Assembly (NCBI GenBank): GCA_037176845.1
Contig: JAYKXP010000061.1
Location: 186,001-250,000 of the forward strand
Reading direction: 5' to 3'
Length of the DNA: 64,000 nt
Source: Paramarasmius palmivorus
Lineage: Eukaryota; Basidiomycota; Agaricomycetes; Agaricales; Marasmiaceae
Part shown: positions 17,591-28,110 of the stretch, one piece after another
Position numbering within the stretch: the stretch's first letter is position 1
How the letters are laid out: every line of letters begins with the position of its first letter
The notes under the pieces: generated by a model
Told to the model about the DNA's origin: nothing
The model's database searches: none
The model's input: the letters and a program-made list of their open reading frames with translations, nothing else
Made by a program: the position numbers and the translations under genes

Positions 17591-20500
17591 ATGGCCAAGG
17601 GCTCCCAGCTTGCTCAACTCAAATCGGCCCTCACTCAAGCAGGCGTAGTTGGGAACAAAAATAACAAGAAACGAAAAAGAGCTGCTCCGACCGAAAAAGA
17701 CAAGGAGAAACGGGCTGCGAAACTCGATGAAATTCACCGGAAGCTCAATCCATTTGACACCAAAGTCACCAAGCTAAAGCACGATGTTGGGGGAAGGAAA
17801 CTCAAGGGGGTCACAGGGAAGCCCGCGCAGAGTAAGATGGCCGGGATTGAGCAGGTGTGTACTGGAATTTCTCTATGCAACTTTTGCTGATTTTGCATAT
17901 TACATTGTAGAGGAAGAAAACTTTGTTAAAAGAAGTCGAAGAGAGAGGTCGCGCTGGAGGTGTTGTCGACAGGCGTTTTGGAGAAAATGACCCATCAATG
18001 AGTCTGGAGGAACGCATGCTGGAGCGTTTTACGAGAGAACGGCAGCGTGCCGCCAGGGGATCTGCTTTCAATTTGGAGGATGAGGAAGAGCTCACACATT
18101 ATGGTCAAAGTCTCGCTGATATCGATGACTTTGATAACACTGGTCTAGGATTAGACGATGACAATGAAGAGGACGAAGGCAGTGGTATGCTTTTGAAGTT
18201 ATTCTAGCTCCAATATCGTGCTGACTTACACTCCAGGACAGATCGAGAAAGATATTGTCAAACACACCCACTTTGGTGGTTTTGATGATGATGAACAAAA
18301 CGATAGTGATAGCGAGGAGGTTAGTGTTGCCATTAATATCTCTCGGTGGTTAACGACAAAAACTATTCGTAGCCCGCCAGGAAAAAATCCAAAGCAGAAG
18401 TTATGGCTGAGGTCATCGCAAAAAGCAAGGAGCATAAGGTCTGTGCTTCTCCAAAATATTAGTGATAGATAGTCCGACTAATACACTCATAGATGATACG
18501 TCAAATGGAAAAAGAGCAAGGCGAAAACGTTCGGCACGAGCTAGACCAGGCTTTCGACTCTCTTAAAGACCTTCTCTTTGCACCAGATCCATCAGCAACG
18601 GGAACCAACGCGATACCTCTTGGCGTCCCAGGCACTCAGGCGTCAGAACCTCAAAGGGAGTACGACCAGCATGTTCGGGAACTTGCGTTTGAGAGTCGTG
18701 CCAAACCCAAAGACAGGACAAAAACGGAAGAAGAATTGGCCTTGGAGGAGAAAGAAGCCCTGGAGACGGCGGAGCGGAAGCGCAAGAAGCGAATGTTAGG
18801 CCTAGATGATAGTGACAGCGAAGACGAAGGAAAGGGTAGAGGTAAACGGCAACGTGGCGGAGATGATTTGGAGGACGATTTTGACGAGGAGATGGGATAT
18901 GGCGCCTTGGCGCTGGGCTTGGAGACGTCGACGAAGGCATGGTCTCAGGTGACGACCCTTCCGGCGAGGAAGAAGAGGACGAGGACGAGGACGAGGACGA
19001 GGAAAATGAAGATGAAGATGACGAAGATGCTGAGGATGATGGGGAAGAGTTCTCGGGCATTCAAGAAGATGATTCAACGTCTGAAGAAGAGGTCGAGGAT
19101 AACGAGCACTTAGTAAAAGGATCCAAAAAGTCCACTGCTGCCTCAAAAGCTCATGACAAGGCTGAGGAGTTGCCATTCACGTTCCCGTGTCCTGCTTCAC
19201 ACGACGAGTTCCTGGAAATCGTGGAGAAAATCCAAGACGATCAAGTACCCACTGTCGTGAAACGGATAAGAACCCTCCACCACGCAAGTTTTGCCTCTGA
19301 AAACAAACTCAAGCTGCAGGTACGTGCTCAAAATCTGTTTGCGAAGCCTTCTACTAACCGATGTTGTGCAGAAACTCAATAGCGTATTGGTGGATCATAT
19401 CCTTCACTTAGCCTCGCCCCCTCAACCAAAGTTCAAAGTCATCAACTCGCTACTCCCTCACCTATATGCCCTGACAAAGGCCTATCCTATACAATCTGCT
19501 GAGCAGTTCAACGAAAAGCTCTCAATCATGCACCGGAACCTAAAACGCGGTCTTTCTCGAGGCGCCTCCAATCATGACTCCAAAACATGGCCTGGCCTCC
19601 CCGAACTAACGCTGCTTCGCATAATTGGAGCAGTATGGCCGACTAGCGACATGAACCACGCAGTCATTTCGCCTGCACGGATTCTCATGGGATCATATCT
19701 TGGCTTAGGCCGGGTACGAGCTCTCCAGGATCTTGCCAGTGGCCTCTTCCTGTGTACGTTATTCCTCCAGTTCGAACAGCTCTCGAAGCGATATGTACCG
19801 GAAGCAATCAACTTCCTTGTCAACGCCGTGTTACATCTGGCCCCAAACCGTTATAAAGAGTCTTCCGACCTTCCAGGATCTTTCCCTACACCCGATTTCC
19901 GTTCGGAGACGTGTCGTCCGCTCATGATAACACCGAAGAAGACCAAAGGTGTAGAGGTAAAGAAACCCGACCTTGCCGCTATTCTGTCAGCCTCTTCGTT
20001 AGGTGAAAGTGACAAGCTAAGTCTGGTCGCTTTGACATTGGAAGTGCTCGGCAAGTTTGCGGACCTGTATAAGGGTCTAGAGGCGTTTATTGAGATCTTT
20101 GAGCCCATACTGGAGATATGTCAGAACCTTGATGTCGGCAAACTCGGGACGGATATCCAAGTATGATTCCTCGTCCTCGCTAAATGTACTTGGCTCATTC
20201 TTCTTCATAGGCGAAACATTCCTCTACCATTGACATGATTACCAGACTTCTCAGGTTTGCTCGTCAGTCCCGCCGTCCGCTCATGCTCCAGGAACACAAA
20301 CCTATTCCTATACCTTCCTACGTTCCCAAGTTCGACTCGACCTCATCTTCATACCTGCGTGCTCAAGATCCTGATCGTGAGCGTAACGAGGCCAACAAGT
20401 TACGTGCCCAGTACAAGAAAGAAAGGAAGGGTGCCATCCGAGAGCTACGGAAGGATGCTAGGTTTTTGGCTGGTGTGGAACGGGCTAAACAGAAGGAGAA

Positions 20501-20621
20501 AGACCGCGGTTACAATGAGAGAATGAAGCGCGTGTTCGGCTCCATCGAGAGCGAGAGAGCAGAACAGAAGAGCATGGAAAGAGAAAAGGCTAAAGAGAAG
20601 AGGAGAGCTGGGAGGAAGTAG
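17591..20621 (+). CDS. nop14: Nop14, small-subunit processome protein (apparent frameshift at ~18.89 kb)
   Basis: Nucleolar factor for 18S rRNA maturation and 40S assembly. It starts MAKGSQLAQLKSALTQAG; an in-frame ATG 36 bp upstream is less likely because the conserved basic start is here. Family segments follow: RKLNPFDTKVTKLKHDVGGRKLKGV, GVVDRRFGENDPSMSLEERMLERFTRERQR, FNLEDEEELTHYGQSL, REYDQHVRELAFESRAKPKDRTKTEEE, and from 19.15 kb ELPFTFPCPASHDEFLEIV, then LLRIIGAVWPTSDMNHAVISPA and the basic C-terminal tail. Between GGDDLEDDFDE (frame through 18,885) and LGAGLGDVDEGMVSGDD (from about 18,900) the frame moves by -1 with no good intron. A long acid tract encoded by GAGGAC repeats follows. 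The rest of the gene is intact. It is convergent with the GH28 gene. Confidence 0.92.
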
Positions 20622-20706
20622 GCTTTGTTTATTCATTCGATCTACATCGTATTGGCTGGATAATCCACTCGTCATCTCATTCAACCTGGGTATCTTTTTA
20701 CATGGT

Positions 20707-22755
20707 TCAAAGCATCTGGGATACTACTATGGTAACCAGTGCAAAAGCAATGGTGCTCAGACTGTGGATATCTGAGGAACCGAACGCAGCGTTGCTTCCA
20801 GATCCGCCACTTGGAGCTCCCTTTATCTCGGTTGCAACAAACTTGCCATTTGTACATTCGAAACCGAGCGTGTCCTGCTCTCCCTCTGCTAGTGCGGAAG
20901 GGTCGCATAGGACAGTAGTCTCGTCGGCAGTCTTGTTCAGGGGAGTGATGTTGATGTCCACAAAAGTCAAATTCAAAGCTGCAACGAAACGCTAAATCCT
21001 ACATTGTGTTGCACAGCAACGACCGAACACTCACCAGTCTCGGGGTACAAGTCCAGAATGATGGCCTTTGTGTTATCAACTCCTTCAACATAGTTCCAGC
21101 AAGGGGTGCTGATACATGTTCCATCAGCTATGCAGAGATATTAGCTGGAATGGTGGTTCCATGAGCAAGAGAACTGACTCCAGTTAGCAGCAAGGCTACC
21201 AGTAAAGTTTTTGAAGGTGAAGTTGGAGATCCTGGTGCTCGTTTGGTTTGTGTTGTCGGGACGAGGGCCTTTGTCCTGTTTCGCGCTGGGTGTTCAGCAT
21301 TGCAAGGATGGAATACATGATAGAGATAATACCTGGTCGTAATAACTGCGGCGAACGCCGTCAGACCGATGTAAGCAGATTTTGTCAATCGGGCACTCAC
21401 TTTTGTGTAACAAAGATTCCAGTAGAGACGTCAATCAGAGTGATGTCTTCCCAGGTGATGTTGTCTGCCCAGCCTCTTCCGCCGGTCCAGCTCTTGAACT
21501 ATCGCAGATATTAGCGACAATTGAGCATGTGAAAGGAAAGGCTTACCCTGGCACCATATACAGCGCCTTCCATCGTCCAGTTTTTGAAAATAATGTTTTG
21601 AACGGTCTGCTCAGCACCATTGCGACCGAGGGACCCAATTGAGAGACCGTGCGATGAGAAACCACAGTATCCGTTCTGAGCGAGGACATTGCGTGCGCCG
21701 TTGATAATTGAAACACAGTCGTCTCCGTTGTGACCATAGTATCTAGTGCAAAGGTTGGCAAGATATGGGAAACCTAAATTGGAAACGTACCCATCGATGG
21801 TAATGTTATTTCCAGAAACGTTAATACCGTCACTGTCAAAGAGTGAGTGAGTATTTGATTATGCCCGCACGGCGCAATCACAGTATTGTAATTTGTAGAC
21901 TCACGTGTTGAAGGGAAAGCTCTGCGTGCTCATTAACTATTTGTTATGCCACTTCAGATTTAACACATACCACAGTATCCGTCCGGGTCGCATTCTCTGG
22001 CTGAGCATCAACAAAGTGCTTCTCGACACGGATGTTCTGTCCTGGGAGATTCCATCCCCATGCTACAGGCTTGATGACCTTGAGACCACTGAGAAGTCCA
22101 TTTGTGACATTGAAGGTTGCGAGCTGAGGTCTGAGAATCTATACGAAGAAGCTTAGATGCAAATGATATAGGCAGGGCTAAGCATGAACGTACCCGGTTT
22201 CCGATATCCCACCATTGTTGTCCGAATCCGTGGAAAGCACCCCACTCAGATTCTTCAGAACCTACGAGAGATACATCTTCTCCTTGAAAGTAGAACCAAG
22301 GTGTGGCATAGGTCTATAAGGAGTCAGGACCACGTCAATGTCCATTTTCACAGATTATGTCGGGAAGAAGCGTACGCTAGCAGGATTTCTCGTGGCGTTG
22401 ATCGCCTCCTGCACTTGTGTCATGTTACTGGGAAGAAGAAGATTGCCATTCAAATGGACGGTAACATTTTCTGTTGACAGTGTCAGATGACTCGAACCTT
22501 CCTTCAGGTGCCTTGTTAAGACGGGTACGTACTGAGTCCAGTAAGACTGATAGGCGTGTATGCGCTGTAGTTCGCCTGTTGGAAGGTGATATGACCGTCG
22601 GTTTTGCACGTTTCAAACGCGTCCAGAATGTGTTGCGAGTCGTCAGAGCCATCCTCGTTCCTCTCTACTGTACATTCGATCGCATTGGCGACATTTGAAT
22701 GTAGCAGAAGAAGCGCGTGAAAAATGAGAGCCGTGCGAGAGAATGAGAACGTCAT
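20707..22755 (-). CDS. GH28 pectinase (exo-polygalacturonase type), secreted, probable GPI anchor
   Basis: Glycoside hydrolase family 28 enzyme that cuts galacturonan in plant pectin. The start at 22755 gives a signal peptide, MTFSFSRTALIFHALLLLHSNVANA; an upstream in-frame ATG at 22824 would bury it. The mature protein opens IECTVERNEDGSDDSQHILDAFETC. The active-site set is present: DSDGINVSGNNITIDG, then HNGDDCVSI with two catalytic Asp, SSHGLSIGSLG, and YGARVKSWTGG as the RIK-type substrate site. Many short introns split it. The C-terminus, after SGGSGSNAAFGSS, is a hydrophobic stretch (LSTIAFALVTIVVSQML), as in GPI-anchored fungal wall proteins. The exo rather than endo assignment is from the overall pattern and is tentative. 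Convergent with NOP14, 85 bp apart. Confidence 0.88.
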
Positions 22756-22810
22756 GATCCAGAGAGTGAAGGTGATCCTCGAACTCCTACTCTTGCTGGG
22801 GTTCCCCAGT

Positions 22811-22816
22811 TTTATA
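22811..22816 (-). promoter_or_regulatory. TATA box of the GH28 gene
   Basis: TATAAA on the minus strand about 55-60 bp upstream of the start codon, close enough that the 5' UTR must be short. Confidence 0.55.
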
Positions 22817-22824
22817 GCTCGCAT

Positions 22825-23698
22825 CCATCACGCTATATCGCCGCGTTTTGAGAAGACGTTAACTTGGCGCGTCACGAGAATGTCAAAGTCAATCGCTTCA
22901 ACACCCTGTCTGAGCGGTCCGTTGGGAGTTGTTGTGGGAGGCCCGGTACCGGCAAGTATTCGGAGTATCAACAAGCAGAAATGGGCGCTGAGAGGAGGAT
23001 TCTGGGGAGTCAAAAACACCGTAAACATCAACGCATCAGGGGCGGGCACGACCAGATGACCTGCATTCCACATGGGAGGCGCTTGTTGTTAACTGGCTAA
23101 GACGCAAATAATATCCTGTCCTGGCTGTCCATAGGCATGTCTCGCTGAAGAAATCTACACTCACAAGACAATCTTCCCCAAAACCTTTCAAGCACCTTGG
23201 AACCTTCCTTCCACTGACCGATTTTCTATATGTTTCTAAACGAAAAATTCCATTTCAGAGTGCAAGAAGCTGAGCCAAGTCACTCGGGGTTCCAAGGAGA
23301 GTATTAACCTTTGAGGTCTAACAGGATTCATTGGAAAACTACTCGTCGCTAGACCAAGAACGTAATAGAAACCGAGACGAACCTAAGCTGGTCAAAATGG
23401 ATCGTCATGACCCAACGCCTTAGGATTGGCATCTTGTAGTCAGTTGGTCCAACTTGGTGATGGTGGTCCAGGTCGAGGAGATACAAAGGCGGGCCGCCGG
23501 CTCCGGTCAAAACTTAACCAACGGCAATTTAGAGAAGTGATTCGTGCATTCAGGGTATAACATTGGTGTATGTGCTCCTAATTTCAGCGTCCACAAAAAT
23601 GATGAGCCAGACTCGGTTCAAGTTGGACCACGAAAGTCTCAACTTGTTAATACAGCTACATCTGGGCTACTACACCGTTCTAGGTTACAAAGCCGCCT
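22825..23698. other. Intergenic, GH28 promoter side
   Basis: No ORF I can support. It probably carries the GH28 upstream control region and the 3' UTR of the V-ATPase gene. Confidence 0.5.
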
Positions 23699-24699
23699 TT
23701 AGAGTTCCCTGAGCGCACCCATCACGACAGTGGCATTTGAGGCGACCTGTGCCAGCGAAGAGGCTGATTGGAACTCTCCTGCTGCGTTTCCAGTCATGAG
23801 CAACCCCACTGTACGGAGCATTGTTAGCCAACCGGAATCTCCGATGCGTAAAAGCACTCACCAATCAACCCGAACAAACCCATGATACTACCGAAAACTT
23901 CGACAACGAGGATTTTGACGAACAGGTTGGGGTCGGCAGCGTCAGCAATCGCAGCAGTTGAGCCCGTAACACCAACGCAAAGACCACAAAGGAGGTTGCA
24001 TGCACCGACTGTAAGTCCTCCCCAGAAGATTGCAAAACCTGTCAAGAGCGTACATCTAAGCTAGAGGTATAATGACGCATGGAAAGGGACCCTACCGAGG
24101 AAGTAGTTATCACGAGTGTAAAGAACGTCTTCCGTGACGTTGGAAAGTCTTGCGGAATAAACAATTCCAATAATCTGGTATTTTCGTTTTGAGTGATGTT
24201 AATCCTCCTATGAAAGAGTCGCTACGTACGACACCGTAAATTGCCACGACTTCACAAAAGATGATGCTGGGAGAATCGTTGCATGAGTTTTAGCTCTTTC
24301 AGCCACCTTTAATCGATCCATTCACCTAATCAAGTTCTTCGTCGTGATACGCGGCGCCCTAACACCAGCGCCGAGAATGGATGCTCCAGTGATGAAGATA
24401 CCCCTAGGTTCAACGTCAGTGCCAGCATCAGGATACGACAGTGTATTCAAACGCACCATGCAGCTCCGAACACGCTCAGACCAATACAAAGACCGATACC
24501 AGTCGCAGCCCAAGCATATGGACTGGTCTCCTCCAAAAACTGGCCAACGTTGAAAGCTTCACCTGAGCCTACATGCCAATCGTAGCTGTTAGCCCAAGAC
24601 ATCCCGGAGCCCCCAAGAATCACCCATACCAGTGAAGAGAAGATAGAGTGCTATTATGATGACTATAAATCCAGGGAGACCATAGCTGTAATATCCCAT
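23699..24699 (-). CDS. vma16: V-ATPase proteolipid subunit c'' (Vma16)
   Basis: One of the three proteolipids of the vacuolar H+-ATPase rotor. From ATG 24699: [24 protein letters not shown] (first membrane span, special to c''), [74 protein letters not shown] (the proton-carrying Glu), [45 protein letters not shown] and [29 protein letters not shown]. Ends MGALREL with TAA at 23699-23701. About seven short introns. Length is just over 200 aa, normal for the family. Divergent from the ARFRP1-type gene. Confidence 0.95.
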
Positions 24700-24796
24700 G
24701 GTGAAGGTAAAGAAGGAGAGGAATGTTTACCTTTGTTGGGCTCTGCCGGGATGTCACTGACGTCGCAGCAAGCGAATTCGCGTCGGACCTGCGGTC
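24700..24796. promoter_or_regulatory. Shared promoter, vma16 / ARFRP1-type GTPase
   Basis: Only 97 bp separate the divergent start codons; both promoters must share this DNA. Confidence 0.6.
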
Positions 24797-25719
24797 ATGT
24801 ACCACTTGCTCAAAGGCTTACACGAACATCTGACAAGGTAGATTTGCTCTCTGTTTTTCGCTGGTCACTATAATGATGAATGTGTTCAGGAAAGAGGAAT
24901 TCTCAGTTATCATTATAGGCTTAGACGGCGCCGGCAAAACAACACTCCTCGAGAAAATCAAGACGCTGTACAATGATACACCGGGGCTGTCTCCAGACAA
25001 GATTGGGCCTACTGTAGGCCAGAACAGTTAGTCGAAAGTAAAGGTTCTTTGGACTGCCCCTAATCGCCAATTTCCAGCTGGCAAAATCACTCTTCCCTCA
25101 ACTATCCTACAATTCTGGGACCTCGGTGGTCAACGCGGGATCCGAAATATATGGCACCGATATTACGATGATTGTCATGCTGTCGTCTATGTTATTGATG
25201 CGGATGACCGAGAGAGATTGAGTGAAGGCTGGGAGGTATTTGGTATGATTTCATTCATTGTTGGACTAATTGCGGACAAGCTTATCATAAACCTATGCAA
25301 GGATCGTAGACTCAGTCTTGTCAGCACCGCAAATTCTCAACGTTCCACTGTTGCTGCTAGCCAACAAGCAGGACTCACCGCAGAGCCTGTCTGTCGAAGA
25401 GATTAGGCATGACTATGAGGATTGGCACCAACGCAAAATAGAGAGCGCCAGACGAGGACGACATGGAGAAGGAGACGACGCGGGTGCACGAAAGGAAAGG
25501 ATTGCGAGCCTGGATGTCATGGGAGTCTCCGCTATTGAAGGGTGAGCACGAAGTCTTATCTATGACAGCCTACTAATGACATGTAGGACTGGTGTACGTG
25601 CTGCAGTGGATTGGCTATTCATACGTGTTCAGAATAGTCGAAGGTGCGCTGAACCATTCACCTACAGGCTTCGAATTGACGCCGACTTGTCTAGGGATGT
25701 GGAACGGAACGGGAATTGA
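24797..25719 (+). CDS. ARL3: ARFRP1/Arl3-type small GTPase (Golgi traffic)
   Basis: ARF-like GTPase of the ARFRP1 (yeast Arl3) type, which sits on the trans-Golgi and recruits Arl1. Starts MYHLLKGLHEHLTR, then after an intron KEEFSVIIIGLDGAGKTTLLEKIKTLY (P-loop GLDGAGKT), GPTVGQN (effector Thr), ILQFWDLGGQRGIRNIW (WDLGGQ switch II) and LLLLANKQDSPQS (NKQD base-specificity motif). There is no Gly2, so no myristoylation, in keeping with Arl3. An extra charged insert, RKIESARRGRHGEGDDAGARKERIAS, precedes VMGVSAIEGTGVRAAVDWLF. The last exon may start at either of two AG sites 42 bp apart (in frame); both end ...DVERNGN. Confidence 0.88.
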
Positions 25720-26537
25720 CGTTGCAAATGGCGCTTTCTATCGAGATACCCTTTATGTATAGCGCAAGCAACTCTTGCACACGAATACTAGGTTGCAATT
25801 TCTTCACCTGAGCGAGCGTGTACACCGGTCTAATCTCATACAAGCTTTGATGTCATTCCCAGAGCACGTACAGTATGCGTTTCGCAGTAGCACATGCCAC
25901 CTCAGTCGAAGACTGGCACTACCACTAACCAATTTGCGATGTTGTAGAGTTAGAGGGCCGAGCATGGCAGCGGTTCTAGTAAATTATACGGAAGGTTTTA
26001 CGATCCCGTCACTAATCTTGTAATACACGATTGAAGAGTCTTCGGTATTTATAGCAAGGTATACATCCTTCGCAGGTAATGCCTTGAGGACTTGAGTAAT
26101 CCTGATGACGTTGTGAGCCGACAAGCTTCAAGTCAGTATAATAACGCATACCAAGCGATCGAGATGGACTCGGCTAAGGAACATGGAACGACGTGCAAAG
26201 TTTCTTCTGAAAGTGGTCTACACCCAGTGATAAACCCACGTTCGTGGGATTCTAGTTCAAAGACTTCCACGTCTCTCCATTGCTGAGCTATGTGGCGTAT
26301 AAGAACATAGTTTTGTTTGACAAGACAGTCGGACTTGCCTAGGAGGATATCATTGTATGTTTGAAACAAGGAACCTGCATTCCTAGGATATTTATTGATC
26401 AGCTCTGAGAGAACTGGATACTATCCTTAAGGAATTTTAGCCGGAGCAGTAAAAGAGAACATATAAGCGTACCGAAGGATGGTCCTCCATGAACGCTTCA
26501 AGCAAGTTCAGTGCGTGCGAAAATTCAAGAAAATTCA
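25720..26537. other. Intergenic between the GTPase and Nop13-like genes
   Basis: 818 bp without a supportable gene. On the minus strand at about 26,215-26,287 is a tRNA-like stretch with an A-box-like TAGCTCAGCAATGG but no canonical T arm. Confidence 0.4.
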
Positions 26538-27998
26538 ATGTCTACATCTTCCTCTTCCTCATCCCGATCTTCATCTAGCCCTCCTCCAGCCAGTAAACGC
26601 AAACGGGTGACCGAAGATAATGCTATAGATGAGGAAGAATCAGATGAAGAGAGCTCTTCAGACTCCGAGGATGGCAGCGAGGTCCAAGAAGTAGAAGATG
26701 ATGTTCCCCCACTATCTCATGCCGAAAAACGTCGACAAAAAAAGAAGCAGAAGTTGGCGGACAAGCAGGGAAAGGGACCTGCATCCAAAAAGCGGAAATT
26801 AGCAGATGGAAGTTCGTCTAGTTCCTCTGCGCCTAACCGACAAAATTCTGTATGGGTTGGGAATATGTCTTTCAAGACCACACCGGATGCTTTAAGAACA
26901 TTTTTCGAAGGAGTTGGGGAGATTACAAGGATACATATGCCTATGAAATTTGTTTCGCGGCCTGGAGGACTAGGAGAAAATCGCGGGTGAGCATGTAAAC
27001 TTGTTGAGACGACTCCTGAGTTTATGATTTTTCTTAGATTTGCCTATGTCGATTTCGCAACATCTGACGGAAAAGCAGTCGCTATTACAATGTCCGAGAA
27101 ACCCCTCAACGGACGAAAGCTGCTCATAAAAGATGGTCCGTCTAGTTGGACTTAAACTCGCAAGGATTGCTTCCTAATTTTGCTCACAGGTGATGACTTC
27201 ACTGGTCGGCCTACGCAAGCGACCGAGAACATTGCGGAAGATGCTACCAAAGGAAGGACATCCCTTTCGAAAACTTCCCAAAAGATCCTGAAATTGCAGA
27301 AGCAACCGCCTGCACCGACACTATTTTTCGGGAACCTCAGCTTCGAGACAACAGAAGACATGATTCGAGAACTTCTCAATGCTCACAAGGAGAAACCTAC
27401 GAAGAGAGGGGAACCAGAAGAAGAGAGCAAAAAATCTGGAGACTCGAAGGAAACTGAAGATTGGATCAGAAGGATACGTTTAGGTCAATTCGAAGACTCA
27501 GGAAAATGCAAAGGGTGAGAATAATTAGCGCAGTTCCACTTCCCTCTCTTATATCCTCTTAGGTTCGCATTTGTCGATTTCTCGAGCACGGAATATGCTA
27601 CTTCTGCTCTCATTAACCCTAGAAATCACCGGTTGAATGGCCGACAGCTCGTTGTCGAGTATGCATCAACCGATGCTGTTCGAAGAGGTGCCAGTAAGGA
27701 TCTCCTTCCTGGGGCGAAGGGCGACGCGAAAGAGCGGAGTCACAAGTCAAAACCCGCCCATAACAGAGGTGCACCTCGTCGAATGGAGCCACATAGAGAG
27801 GTGGAAGCTCCAACAAAAGCAGAGAATCAATCTAGTCAAGCTGAGTCTGAGCACACAGGGCGGAGGAAAAACTCAGATACCAATGCTCCGAAGCAAAAGG
27901 GTCCTCGGCATCGACCCAAGCCCGGCGCCGCGCTTGCTCAAGCAAAACGCCAATCTGCAGCTATCGTCCCAACGGAGGCAAAGAAGATCGTGTTTTAG
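26538..27998 (+). CDS. nop13: Nop13-like nucleolar RNA-binding protein with two RRMs
   Basis: Nucleolar protein of pre-rRNA particles. ATG 26538 gives MSTSSSSSSRSSSSPPPASKRKR, an acidic Ser-rich region, then a Lys-rich stretch (AEKRRQKKKQKLADK). RRM1: NSVWVGNMSFKTTPDALRTFFEGVGEITRIHMP ... GFAYVDFATSDGKAVAI ... LNGRKLLIKDG. RRM2: PTLFFGNLSFETTEDMIRELL ... IRRIRLGQFEDSGKCKGFAFVDFSSTEYATSALI ... LNGRQLVVEYAS. The C-terminus is basic and ends AKKIVF. Both RRMs keep their RNP1/RNP2 aromatic residues. Three short introns. Family assignment (Nop13 rather than another double-RRM nucleolar protein) is from the domain order and spacing. Confidence 0.83.
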
Positions 27999-28110
27999 AT
28001 CATGTATAATTTACAGATTCGGTTAATGTATACTTTCTGTGACCCAAGGAAATAACGACCAATGTACATTGTGAGCTACTGTTATTCAAAATGATTGTCT
28101 CTCATTCAAC

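Noticed and set aside
18939..19060. GAGGAC repeat as a microsatellite
   Set aside because: It encodes the acidic region that Nop14 proteins normally have.
26213..26290. tRNA-like stretch on the minus strand (TAGCTCAGCAATGG)
   Set aside because: The A-box-like part is good, but the anticodon loop has six bases and the T arm is not canonical, so it is at most a relic.
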